A stretch of DNA of 64,000 bases. Source: Akebia trifoliata (Eukaryota; Streptophyta; Magnoliopsida; Ranunculales; Lardizabalaceae). Below, in pieces: positions 46,790-57,694 of this stretch. How positions within the stretch are numbered: position 1 is the first letter of the stretch; each line of letters opens with the position of its first letter. Position numbers and translations under genes: made by a program. The notes beneath the pieces are model-generated. The model saw only the letters and a program-made list of their open reading frames with translations. It was not told where the DNA came from and made no database searches. The stretch is taken from contig JADQWC010000256.1 of assembly GCA_017979445.1 (NCBI GenBank), forward strand, positions 1 to 64,000, in the 5' to 3' direction.

Positions 46790-48015
46790 GAAGTTAGCAT
46801 CAACACGGGACTGGCAAAATATTTTGAAAAAGAATTACATCAGCCGGAGCTGGCATCGACACGGAGTTGGTAAAATTAAAAAGATTTCATCAGCACGGAG
46901 CTGGCATCGATATTGAGTCGGTAAAATTTAAAAACGATTACATCAGCACGGAGCTGGCATCGACACGTAGCCGGTAAAATTAAAACGATTTCATCAGCAC
47001 GGGGCTGGCATCGACACGGAGTCGGTAAAATTTAAAAATGATTACATCAGCACGGAGCTGGCATCGACACGGAGTCGGTAAAAAGGATTTTGAAAAAGAA
47101 TTACATCAACCGGAGCTGGCATCGACACGGAGTCGGTAAAATTAAAAGTGATTCCATCAGCACGGAGCTGGCATCGACACGGAGTCGGTAAAAATTAAGA
47201 AATGATTTCATCAGCACGGAGCTGGTATCGACACGGAGTCGGTAAAATTTTAAAAACAATTTCATCAGCACGGGGCTGGCATCGACACGGAGTCGGTAAA
47301 ATTTAAAAATGATTACATCAGCGCGGAGCTGGCATCGACACGGAGTCGGTAAAATTAAAAGTGATTACATCAGCACGGAGCTGGCATCGACACGGAGTTG
47401 GTAAAATTAAAAAGATTTCATCAGCACGGAGCTGGCATCGACATTGAGTCGGTAAAATTTAAAAATGATTACATCAGTACGGAGCTAGCATCGACACGGA
47501 GCTGGTAAAATTAAAAATGATTTCATCAGCACGGGGCTGGCATCGACACGGAGTCGGTAAAATTTAAAAATGATTACATCAGCACAGAGCTGGCATCGAC
47601 ACGGAGTCGATAAAAAGGATTTTGAAAAAGAATTACATCAGCTGGAGCTGGCATCGACACGGAGTCGGTAAACTTAAAAAGATTTCATCAGCACGGAGCT
47701 GGCATCGACACGGAGTCGATAAAATTAAAAGTGATTACATCAACACGGAGCTGGCATCGACACGAAGTCAATAAAAATTAAAAAATGATTTCATCAGCAT
47801 AGAGCTGGCATCGACACGGAGTCGGTAAAATTTTAAAAATGATTTCATCAACACGGGGCTGACATCGACACGAAATCGGTAAAATTTAAAAATGATTACA
47901 TCAGCGTGGAGCTGGCATCGACACAGAGTCGATAAAATTAAAAGTGATTACATCAGCACGGAGCTGGCATCGACACGGAGTCGGTAAAATATTTTGAAAA
48001 AGAAGTTTCTTCAGC
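46790..48015 (-). repeat. 53-bp tandem repeat array between ORF1 and gag of B (about 23 copies)
   Basis: Each unit has two related 17-base half-units on the minus strand: CCGACTCCGTGTCGATG and CCAGCTCCGTGCTGATG, separated by A/T-rich linkers. Each half folds as a four-base stem around TCCGT: CGAC with GTCG, and CAGC with GCTG. Variants often keep the stems. A stretch this long with about 46 mini-hairpins is unusual. Its position between ORF1 and gag matches a spot where Ogre relatives carry repeats. Confidence 0.9.
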
Positions 48016-48059
48016 ACGGGACTGGCATCGACTCGGAGTCGGTAAGACATTTTGAAAAA

Positions 48060-48213
48060 GAAGATTACATTTTGAATTTTGTATACCAACCCATTAAACA
48101 ATTCATTTATGTCATGATTATCCACAAATAAACTGAAAGAAATTTCATTGAACTATTGAAAATTGTTGGACAAATAAGATTTTTATTGAATAACAACTTT
48201 CAATAACTCTGAC
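48060..48213 (-). other. B: sequence between ORF1 and repeat array
   Basis: A short AT-rich stretch matching element G at 1900-2050. In G the ORF1 next to it is missing. No coding signal. Confidence 0.6.
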
Positions 48214-49401
48214 TTAGACTTCTTTATATGGACGCTTGGATTTATTTTGGTTGTCATCAGGATTGCTAGGACAATTAGGCTTGCTTCTCTTGGTTCTAAC
48301 AACTAGCTTTTTGAATTCTGCTGGTCCATCTGGATATCCTAAGATGCGCTTGTTCCAAGCCTTCTCAATGAGATGCACTAACTTTTCAGTCAATGGTTCG
48401 GGAGAAAAGAATTGTTTGTGTTGAGGTAGTGAAAACTCTATAGGTGCTCCGTACTGTTCTGGGATCAAAGTAGGTTGGTAAAAAGATGTCTCCTCCAGTC
48501 CAATCAAACAGACATAATAAGATCCTTTAGTACCTAAAACAGGGTAGTCCGTCATCGACCAAGGGCATCTCAAACCAATATGACGGGCAAGACGAGAATC
48601 CAACCATTTGCTCCAAGCCTTAATTGAGTTGTGACGCACTAACATGTTTCTCTTGGAAAAGTGCTATGGCCTATACTTGAGGGTTGAAGGAATGTCCACA
48701 ATTTTAAGACGATCACAAAGCCACATATAAAGTAGGTGAGGGCTTCCTTTGAAATCCCTTCCCTCACCATTTTTTATGGCATCCAAACCTGAGAAGGTTT
48801 TAGCTAGAATGAGAGGTACAGGATTGGCTTTTCTAGAGAGCTAAGAAGCTATGTCTATGAAAGACTCAAGAACAGTTTGACCCTCACTTTTGGAGGTCAG
48901 TATGTATTGGGCTAAGATTCCTAAACACAATCTATAGTCTCTAGTGGCTCTCCAAGCTTCTGGTTTTACATTGATGGGATGACTACGAAAGTGGTATAAA
49001 CTCAATAAGGGTACTAAATCCAATCTTCCGTTACGGACTAAGGCCTTGGCTTTTTCCTTTGAAATGTTTAGGCCTGTGACGAGGTCACTAGAATATCCTG
49101 TCTTCAATGAAGGCCTGACTAGAGGACCAGCAGTAGATATCCCCATGATGCCATAATAGTCTTCATGGATAGGACACAAGTGCATATGCCCAATGTGGAG
49201 GATGTGAAGATAAAGGTTCCAACGCTTAACCATAGCGCACAAAAGATTCCAATCTATCTCAAACTCGTGAAAGTACATGGCGCATCTCAACATGAATTTT
49301 GCAAAGTTGAATTTCTCTACGGTGTGCATCCCCGTGGTGGTTGTTTTGACCAATTGGTCGATTGGGTTATTGCCTGCAGCCAGCATCCTGAGTTGACACA
49401 A
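48214..49401 (-). pseudogene. B ORF1 (Ogre-specific extra protein)
   Basis: Ogre elements differ from other Ty3/gypsy types by an additional ORF upstream of gag whose role is unknown. Here a minus-strand frame runs from MCQLRMLAAG at 49401 to the stop at 48214 in one phase, about 395 residues, with in-frame TAG codons at 48841-48843 and 48664-48666. Conserved pieces shared with the ORF1 of D are LCPIHEDYYGIMGIST, RDYRLCLGILAQY, GSPHLLYLWLC and the tail LTEKLVHLIEKAWNKRI. The C terminus is basic (KRSKPNCPSNP). Plant aminotransferase-like or mobile-domain proteins share a HEDYxxIxG-like pattern, so a relation to that plant domain family is possible. Confidence 0.8.
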
Positions 49402-51630
49402 GAGAATAGTTCAGTACATTTCCAAGGTCTATGTAAAATTACTTTTCTTTTGAAAATCTTTGTTCTTATGGAAAACACTTTCTTAAAAACACTTTTCTTT
49501 TTTGAAAACATTTTTTTCTAGAGAACCTCCCTTTTGGAAAATCTACTTTCTAGAAAATATTTTTATTTTGTAAACCACTTTTCTTTTTTGAAAATTTGAT
49601 TTTCATTTTGATTTAAATGGCCCGGCCTATCATGATCATTGGATCGAGATGGACTGGGTCATTATTGAATTTTTGCAAGAAATTGATTCTTTATTGGGTC
49701 GGTGCACCCATTTTAATTTCTGAAAACAAAATTTTGATCCTTGAGGACAATCATAAACTCTGATCTCATCATTCACATCATTCACATACATCAATCATCA
49801 TGTTCCATTCAACAACCCGGGAACACCCGCGATAAGTTCGAGTCGTGACTTACAGGGAAGGTTTCTAGACTTTAAGCTTACTACGTGCAATGCATTTTTA
49901 TCCAGCTACTCTTGTCCAAGCACACCTATATACCTCTCAAGCGTACTCAATCAGACGGTACGTGACGACTTGGTTTGATATACCGTATAGGTGATAATCT
50001 AAACTTCAATTCACTTCTCTGAAGCCAAAAATGACCAGTTTGATCCCCAGTTGAGAGGTGGCGCACGATGCTGAGCAAGGGCCCACTTAAGTACCTCTCA
50101 TCTAGAATAGATGTAGTCTATCCCCCTCGTATAGTAGGGTACAGCGGGGCAGGATCTTGCTTAGGCACTGGTTTTGACCAAGAAGTGCAATTGATGTACT
50201 TGGATTATCTTTTATATACCTACGGGTACGAGTCAAGAGTTGTAGCTTTCATAAATGGTTTTCGCATCCCGCGAGGGGACCGACCACGTACTAGTACTAC
50301 GTTGGCAATCAGGACATGTGACTGTGCGACTTTCAACAGGACAAAGGCTCAGGTCACTCCAACATGGGTGTATCAATATACCTTTCAGAATTACATGATC
50401 AAACGGTATTGATGCCCCAGTTTTATATACCTTACGGTACGTGATTGGAGTTCTGGTTTTCATGAATGATGTCGCATCTCCGAGGAAATCGGGCCACGCA
50501 CTAGTGCCACGTTGACTATTAGGGACATGCAAGAGTGCAATATAGTAAAGTAAACGTGCTAGTGGTGTGTGCAAATAGGATAGGGTGTGCCCGAGGCATT
50601 TTCCAGATGAGTGGGCCCGTTGGCCAGATCATAGCCTTTTAGATAATTAGTCCATAAGGGTTGCACATTCATAGTTAAGCATCAACCAATCGATTTTTTT
50701 TTTAATTTTACGAATGAACTAATCATAAAAGGACCTCTCTTTTTATTTTTATTTTTTATAGTCCAACCGATGATTACTTTGAATTTTCATTTTGATTAAT
50801 CAAAAAGTGGCGAGCGGTACGCCATGAGTTTAAAAAAGATGATCCGTTTGATCTTTTGAAGCTTTAAAACTTAAAATAAAAATAAATCCCAAGAGGAAAG
50901 TTTTCAAGACTGATGTAAGGAACAGGTTGAGAAATTTATTATTATTATTTTTTTTAATTTAATTAATTTTTTTAATTATTTTTTTGGTGCTCATTTTGAG
51001 GCACATTGCCTCTGGTTTTTGGCTTGGGCCAAATTTTTTTTTTTTAATGTTATTTTTTCCTACTCATTTTGTATTGCGACGAGACGTCAAATGGAAATAA
51101 TAGCGTAAACGATAGTAAATGAGCTCAAAAATCGATTATGACTTGTCAAAATGTTACTGAATTTGTCACATTTGGTAGAAAATTTTGTTCTACCCCAAAT
51201 CGATATGCACTAATAGCTAATCGGAGATCGGACGAGAAAGTTATAATCATTTTAAGTTCGACTGTCCATTAGGCCAAAAAAGAAGAAAAACGACTTTTTT
51301 TTTATATTTTTTATATTTTTTATTTTTTTATTTTTTTATACCCATTTTGAGGAACATTTCCTCTGGTTTTTGGCTTGGGACAAAAAAAAAGAAAAAAATT
51401 TTCATTTGTTTGATGATATGTATGCTTAAAAGGACATGATCAGATAAATAAAGTAAAAATCGGATTTTTTTTTGTTTTTTTTTTCAAGTGAGTAAATAAA
51501 TAAAAGAAACCTACCTAAAAATAAATACAACAAACACAACAAGTATTGTTGGCTTGCAAAATAAAAAAAAATTGAAACCTTTTTTTTTTTTTTTCAAAAT
51601 AACCGAGTTGACACGAGGGTAGAGCCTTTA
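49402..51630 (-). mobile_element. leader of B
   Basis: Minus-strand untranslated leader between the primer site and ORF1. The half nearest ORF1 (49440-50650) closely matches the leader of G and, in the opposite orientation, H and A. The half next to the LTR (50650-51600) is AT-rich with poly(T/A) runs and does not contain the 194-bp repeats found in H and G. Two similar phrases (GAGGCACATTGCCTCTGGTTTTTG at 50996, and near 51353) form a small direct repeat. Confidence 0.75.
50068..50412 (+). CDS. antisense leader ORF (114 aa), unknown function
   Basis: It runs opposite to element B and starts MLSKGPLKYLSSRIDVVY. The first 64 residues agree closely with A (GFDQEVQLMYLDYLLYTYGYES) and then follow the H version (GDRPRTSTTLAI), showing that both later frames come from the same DNA. 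No known domain. Confidence 0.3.
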   Translation: MLSKGPLKYLSSRIDVVYPPRIVGYSGAGSCLGTGFDQEVQLMYLDYLLYTYGYESRVVAFINGFRIPRGDRPRTSTTLAIRTCDCATFNRTKAQVTPTWVYQYTFQNYMIKRY

Positions 51631-51650
51631 CTCCCTAGTGGAGTCGCCAA
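51631..51650 (-). promoter_or_regulatory. primer-binding site of B, tRNA-Arg
   Basis: On the minus strand it reads TTGGCGACTCCACTAGGGAG, two bases inside the LTR, with one mismatch to the canonical site. Confidence 0.88.
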
Positions 51651-51826
51651 GCTGTAGACATGGGATTTCATCATTACGATGACCACATCTACAATGGTTT
51701 GGAGTTGCCACCATTCATTTTTGTAAGTGGGTGTGAATGGTCACCCGATGTACATTTTTTACATTTAGTGACTCTCGATGGATAGAAACTAATCGAGCCT
51801 TGAGATTCGGGGTAAGCGACTCGGTT

Positions 51827-51861
51827 GGAGAAAAGGAAAAGTGTTAGGCACCCTTTTCTCC
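51827..51861 (-). other. conserved LTR stem-loop in B 5' LTR
   Basis: Same hairpin as at 22705-22739, with one stem mismatch (GGAGAAAAGGA) and one change in the loop. Confidence 0.75.
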
Positions 51862-52370
51862 CCACTAAATAGTGGTAACCTCAACTCAACTCGGTCATTT
51901 TAATCGAAAATACAATAATAAAAACGATGTGCCACGTGTTGATAATGTGTACCCTAAGTAGGGATTTATTTTTGGCTTGATTATAGGATCATCTAATTGA
52001 AAGGGATGATCCTTATAAACCTTTTCCTTGAGAAGAGAGGAGGGGGATAATAGAAGAGGGAAGAGGAGAGGGTAGAGAGAGGGGGAGATTGCCTTGAACC
52101 CACCTTGAAGCTTCTTTCTTCTTTTCTTCTTCTTCTTTGATGTCTTCTAAGGTCCTTAGTAGTTTAGGAAAATGTTATTTTTTCTATGTAATTGAAGGAG
52201 CAGAGAAGGATGAGAGAGGTGAATGGAGTATAGTAATTTTTTGTGAGACTTGGGAAAGAGAATTGGGAGTATTTTTGTAGTGAGAATTGAGAAAAATGGT
52301 TGGTATTAAGAGTTGGGGGGAGAATTTTTGTAGTGAAAAGTTGGGGGAATTTTTGGAAAGAAGATGAGGG

Positions 52371-52378
52371 TATTTATA
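52371..52378 (-). promoter_or_regulatory. TATA box of B's 5' LTR
   Basis: TATAAATA on the minus strand in the context CATCTATAAATACCC. This is the promoter that would drive B. Confidence 0.7.
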
Positions 52379-53759
52379 GATGTTGAGGAGTTATTTTAGG
52401 AATATAATGGGGTGAAGTGAAGAAAAAAGATAGAATGGTTATGAGTTTGAGAGAGAAGTGGGTGTAATTTAGAGGAGATTGGCCCAAATGGTTTGGTTCC
52501 TACCCAACCCATTTGGGTGGAGTGTTTGGTGAGGTGAGTTTAAGATGGTGGTTGTGATTAAATGATATTTGATTTAAGCGAATGAATGATTTAAAGAGGT
52601 GGTTGATGATATTTTGGGAGGGTGCGGGAGATGATGCCATGTGTCAAAGTGGGTGGAAATGAAGGGTTGAGATAGGTTGATGGGAGAGGTTGAGTGTTTG
52701 ACTTGAGAGGATGGTGTAGGTTTAGGTTGTAGATGTGGGTTTTGTAGGGAATGATGAGGGTAGATTAGGGGAGGTATAGGTTAGGGGTGTGGGTAGATGT
52801 GTAGGTAGATGGGATTTAAAGTAAATTAATGGGGTAGGTAGTTGGGTGAGGGAGGTGAGATGGGGTGATGACATTTGTCATCTTTGATTATCAAGATGGT
52901 GATTGCTTGATGTGGGTAGTGGTTGATAGGTTAGGGTTGTGGGTTGGATATGAATTGGATATGGATTTGGGCTTAGGGGCTTTGGAGTGTTTTGGGCTTG
53001 GGTTATGAAATGATTTTGGATTTTAGGAATTGGTTGGGGGTTATTTTGGAATGGATTTTGAGGGTGTAGGTTGGTATTAGATTTTAGGTGATATGGGATT
53101 GATTTTAGGTTAGGGGTAAGGTGAGAAATTGATTTAGGAAAGTGTTGAGGGCTTGTGGGCCTTAGGTGGGTTTAGATTTTTTTGGATTCGGAGATGGAGC
53201 GGTGGAAGGTATAGGAGGTGGTAGGTATCCCAAGTCTCGTTTTTTTAGTTTTATTTATTTTTTTGAGATTTTTAAAATCATTGGTTTGATCGAGATGCCA
53301 CGTGTTGGCAAATAGGGCATTTTAGGCCCGTTGGAGAATTTCATCGAACATTCGAGTATTCTTAGATACAAAGGCGGAACGGTGATGGTTTAGACAAAAT
53401 AGAGGATAGGTCAAACCCCTTTGGTGGGTCCTTTAGACCATTGAGAGGTCTCAAGGGCCTCGGTTTAATTAAAACATCACTTTTTAGTGATTTGAGCTTT
53501 TGAAGCCCGTTGGCCAATTTTGTCGAAGATTAGATGTTTTGAGTGGAGCGGGGCACATGGGAGCATGCCAAATCTTTTTGGTGGACCTACTAACCCATTG
53601 AGAGGTGTTAGAGGCTTTTATTTGTCAAAAAAAGTCATATTTCGATTGGTTTGGGCTTTTGAGGCCCGTTGGCAATTTTTATTGAAAAGTTTGTATTTTT
53701 GGGCCCTTTCGAGTTTGGGCCCGTTCAAATTGGGGTACTTGTAAATTGGGGTGTCTACA

Positions 53760-53764
53760 AGTAC
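53760..53764. repeat. right target-site duplication of B (AGTAC)
   Basis: Repeats 22507-22511. From here C's integrase reading resumes. Confidence 0.95.
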
Positions 53765-54324
53765 CATAGATCAATGGCTTATAAGCTGAAGAAGAATGGA
53801 GAAGTGGAAATAGCTAATAAGAATATCAAACGGATCATTGAGAAGATGGTTGTAAGTTACAAATATTTGCATGAAATGTTACATTTCGCTCTTCATGCAT
53901 ACAGAATCTCGATTCAAACTTCTACTGAGACAATGCGATTTTCGCACATCTATGGGACAAAGGCAGTCCTTCCAGTTGAGGTGAAAATTCCTTTTATCAG
54001 AATCCTTATGGAGGCAGAATTAGAAGAAAAGAGACTCGTTACAATATGCCATGGATAGTTGTATCAAAAACAAATTGCACGAGCTTACAACAAGAAGGTT
54101 AGACCGAGAGAATTTCAACTTAAAGATTTGGTTATGAAAAACATCCTCCCGATTCAAAAAGATCTAAGAGACATATTTAAGTCAAAATATGAAGGTCCCT
54201 TCGTAGTCAAGAAAGTGATGTCAAGAGACGCGTTAATCCTCACAAAAATGGTGATGTAGTATTTTCTGAGACACTATATGTTTACAAATTTAAGAAATAT
54301 TACGTCTAAGATCTGATACCTAGA
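53765..54324 (+). pseudogene. element C: integrase C-terminal half
   Basis: The reading continues from 22511: NGEVEIANKNIKRIIEKM keeps the third catalytic glutamate, then HAYRISIQTSTETMRFSHIYG, AVLPVEVKIPFIRIL, a stop at 54057, and YQKQIARAYNKKVRPREF…YEGPFVVKK to KKYYV at about 54305. It matches B's integrase end to end. The frame runs into the 3' untranslated region, where solo LTR F has been inserted at 54330. Confidence 0.85.
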
Positions 54325-57300
54325 ATGACTATAGACATTTCATTTTTGCATCTACTTAATCGACAATTCATCTATCAGTTGTAGTAGATTCCTAATGATG
54401 ATAATAAAAAACTCAAAGGCTTGAGAATACTATCCCCGATCTTTTCATTTCTAGTCCTTTTATCTTTCGCACTCATTACGACTCGATATAGAAATTACAC
54501 ACGCTTAGGATCGTTACACCTTACACCTGACTAGCAAGTACGTACGCTTAAGTTCCTTACACATTTTGTAAACCTAGAGATCTCACGACGCTAGAAAAAT
54601 ATGACTTCAAAACTTAGAAATAATCACATTGGGATTAAAAGAAATCTCATGTCAAAATTCATAAAATTTGCAAAAATTAACAAAATGATAAAAATACCCC
54701 TCATTAATCTCATACCTCTAAAAAGTCTCGAAAGTACCTTCATTATGTTCAGAATATGATTTCGAGTCTAACAGGACCCAAATCGGTGAAAATGAAGAAA
54801 TTTATGAGAAATCATAAAAATAATCAAAATGCCCCTCAATGTCCAACTTTTACCTAAAGACATCAATTCTTTGGAAAACATGAGAAAAAATTATCAATAA
54901 ATTTACCCGCATCAAAAATTTTAAAAATTGAAAAATTCTCACACTGAAAATTTTAATTGATCAGCAACCAATAAATAAGCTAAATCGACTAATCAAAATT
55001 CAAATCAAAATCAAATTAAAAATTAATCAATTAATTAAAATTAAAATTAAAATTTAATCAAAATCAAATTAAAAATTAATTAAAATCAATTAATTAAAAT
55101 TAAAATTAAAATCAAATCAAAATCAATTAAAATTCAAGTTAAAATTTAATCGACTAATTAATAGTCAAATTAAAGTTTAATCGACCAATAAAATTCAAAT
55201 TAAAATTAAATCAACCATTTAAAATTAAAAATAAAATTAAAATCGACCAATCCAATTAAAATTAAGACCTAATCGATGGAGGACTACTAAGTTATGAGTA
55301 ACATGGGATCACCATTCCCATTCTCTTACAAAAACGTGAGAAAGGAGAAGAAAAAAATGGATTAATTTACCATCCCAAAGAAAAATTGATATATAGAAAT
55401 AGAAAGTAAAAAAAATAACAACTAAAATTTTTATAAAGGAGACTAAAGAGATGTGAATCAGGGGTTAAGCATTTTTTTTTTCTCTCTCTTTCTTTGTTGA
55501 ACTAATGTTTCAAGAAGAAAATGTTAAGAAACAAAAAATAATAAGTAGGAGAGAAGTGGAAAAGAAGAGAAATTGTGAAAGAATTGAAGGCAGAGCAATG
55601 TCCTGAATCTTCTTCTTCTTTTGAATGCCCCAACAACATAGTCCCATCAATTTTCTTCTTCTCTTGAACACCCCCAGCAACACAGTCACATCCATCTTAT
55701 TTTATCTTCTCTTGAACACCCTGACCACAACAACCGTCATTTTTGTTCTTCTTTTCTTGAACATAGCAACAACCCTTTTCACTTTTTTTTCTTCTCTACA
55801 ACGTACCAATATCACGGTTTATGTTTTTCTCTTTCTATTTTCTTCTTCCCTTCTGCAACGCCTCGACAGAAATATCGTTGCTGTTTTTTCTTCCTATCAG
55901 TACCCCAACGTTAGTTTTTTCATCTTCTTTTTCTACAATGCCCTGATAGCAATATCATTGTTGCTTCCTTTTCCCTTCAGTACCCCAACACTAGCCTCTT
56001 CATCTATTTTTTCTACTACGCCCCAACAACAACATCATGGCTGCCTCTTCATCTCTTCATCGCCCCAATATCAGTCCTCCTTACTCTTCCTCGTCTCTAA
56101 ACAACTTCTTATTAGCACATTGATTATTTGCATTTTCACCTTCTATCAATACAATACTTGTAGGCCAGTTCGAGTTGCACCTGAAAGAACACATAGTAGT
56201 CCTCATTCTATTGCAGAGGTAAGTCTGATTTTAATCCTATTTATCTTTTTTCTCTCTTTCTCTTTCCTCTCGTGAGTAGTTTTATTTTTTTTACTCTATC
56301 CTTTATTGACTTTTTTTTATTATTATTGGGTTATGCTCATCATGTGACTCATGGTTTTCATTTCTATCATTTTATTTCTATTCCTAATAGGATTAGGAAT
56401 TGTACTATTTGTGAAAATTTTACGATCATCATGCTTGAGTTAATGGAATTGATGTTACATGAATTTTAAATTTTTTGGAATGACTCAGATTATTTTAGTA
56501 ATTATCCATGCTTAGGAGTGAAAAAATATTCAATTCGATAAATCCTAACATGTGATGTATTATTTTATGATTTGAGAATTATTTGTTAAATTGGAGGATA
56601 TGCATGATTTAACCATTAAATTTGAGATTAACTTATGTGTGAAGATTTTTTTTAAAAAAGTTCCGGCACGTGGCAAGTAATCAATAGTTAAATTAAAAAA
56701 TATACATGTTTTGGATGGTGGTTATTCGAAAATTTGAAGATTTATGCATCCACCCTTATTTTTTATTTAGAAGTTAAGTACATATAGAATTTTTCCAATT
56801 TAGAAATTTTATATGTATTTATATTTTGTCAATTTCCAATTTGACGATCATGCGTGATTTAAATTTTCCTAATTTAGAGAATTACATAAATTGAAAAGTT
56901 TATATATGTTCATGTTTTATCAATTTGACAATCATACATGATTTAAATTTTCTTGATTTGGAAAATTTACATACATTCCAATTTTATCAATTTAGCAATC
57001 TTGCATGACTTAGATCTTCCTAATTTGGAAAGTTTGCATGATTTGGAAAGTTTACTTACATTCGTATTTTACCAGCTTGGTAATTATGTGTGGTGTGGAT
57101 TTTAATGATTTGGAAATTATGCATACAATTATTTTTCTTCAATTTTGTAACATGTGTGAATTAGAAGACGTTTATGGATGTGATGGACCTAGATTATGTG
57201 AAAATTACTTGTGCACGTGACATTTTTTTTATTGAATCTCAATTTTTATGAAAACTTGCTATGTGAACCTTGACATATTAAACGAAATTAGGATCTTTAA

Positions 57301-57694
57301 TTTTTACCCCTTTTTTATGCAAAATTTACAAAATCATGTAATGATAGGGAAAATTTTAGCTAAAAGATCTGTTTAGCAAATCCAGTATAAATTGTGATAA
57401 TTGGACCCTAGTTTGACTTTAATCTTTGCATTTTGACCGTAGTATTGTTTTTTATCATAGTAGAGACCAATCATCTCGATCAGACAAGTTCAGTGCCTAA
57501 TCCCTTTCGAAACCCGTAATCTGACCATTTACCCATTTATCTTATTCATGGACTGATCTGGATCCGTTTTGGAGTTAGTTTTGGTTCCTAGACCCAAACT
57601 AAGTGGCGACTCCCAATTCTCATAAAATCTCCCATTTACCAATCAAAATCTTTTTTACTATTTAGTGAAAAATGGTCGAGGTGATTTCAATGAC
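54325..57694 (+). mobile_element. solo LTR F (3360 bp) with ATGAC duplications
   Basis: It starts TATAGACATTTC (TG mutated to TA) at 54330 and ends GTGATTTCA at 57689, flanked by ATGAC at 54325-54329 and 57690-57694. Sense orientation is plus, shown by similarity of its first 500 bases and its last 220 bases (TTGGTTCCTAGAC, GGCGACTCCCA) to the H-family LTR. B's 3' region reads straight through this point, which gives the empty site. The middle is low-complexity: ATTAAAATTAAAATC runs at 54950-55260, and a pyrimidine-rich degenerate repeat at 55600-56110. No internal region or primer site follows, so it is a solo LTR. Confidence 0.85.
55600..56110 (+). repeat. pyrimidine-rich degenerate repeat inside F
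   Basis: Recurring TTCTTCTYTTGAACA and ACCCCAACA phrases, about 50-65 bases apart. This makes a 216-residue open frame (55625-56275) rich in Leu, Ser and Phe that has no features of a real protein. Confidence 0.7.

Larger units (their letters stand above)
22512..53759 (-). mobile_element. Ogre-type (Ty3/gypsy Tat) element B, with nested insertions
   Basis: The element spans 31.2 kb, about 19.7 kb after removing H, S and their duplications, which fits the very large size of Ogre elements. On the minus strand it has: 5' LTR 51653-53759, tRNA-Arg primer site, leader, ORF1, 53-bp repeats, gag, protease, spacer, RT-RNase H, second RNase H, integrase, 3' region, and 3' LTR 22512-26487. It lies in element C's integrase with duplication AGTAC. 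Multiple stops make it non-functional, but the two LTRs are still very similar, so it is much younger than C. Confidence 0.95.
51653..53759 (-). mobile_element. 5' LTR of B (2107 bp)
   Basis: On the minus strand it runs from TGTAGACACCCC at 53759 to CATGTCTACA at 51653. It carries TATAAATA at 52371-52378 and the 11-base-stem hairpin at 51827-51861, where one stem base has changed. The U5 end shows a pyrimidine run at about 52110-52140. It is the uninterrupted counterpart of the LTR at 22512-26487. Confidence 0.95.

Noticed and set aside
46790..48015. CRISPR-like regular repeat array
   Set aside because: The units are contiguous 53-bp tandem repeats without unique spacers and lie within a plant retrotransposon.
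55625..56275. 216-residue open frame on the plus strand
   Set aside because: It lies in a pyrimidine-rich degenerate repeat inside solo LTR F. Its Leu/Ser/Phe/Thr composition follows from TTC/CTT repeats. No start context, domain or homologue is visible.
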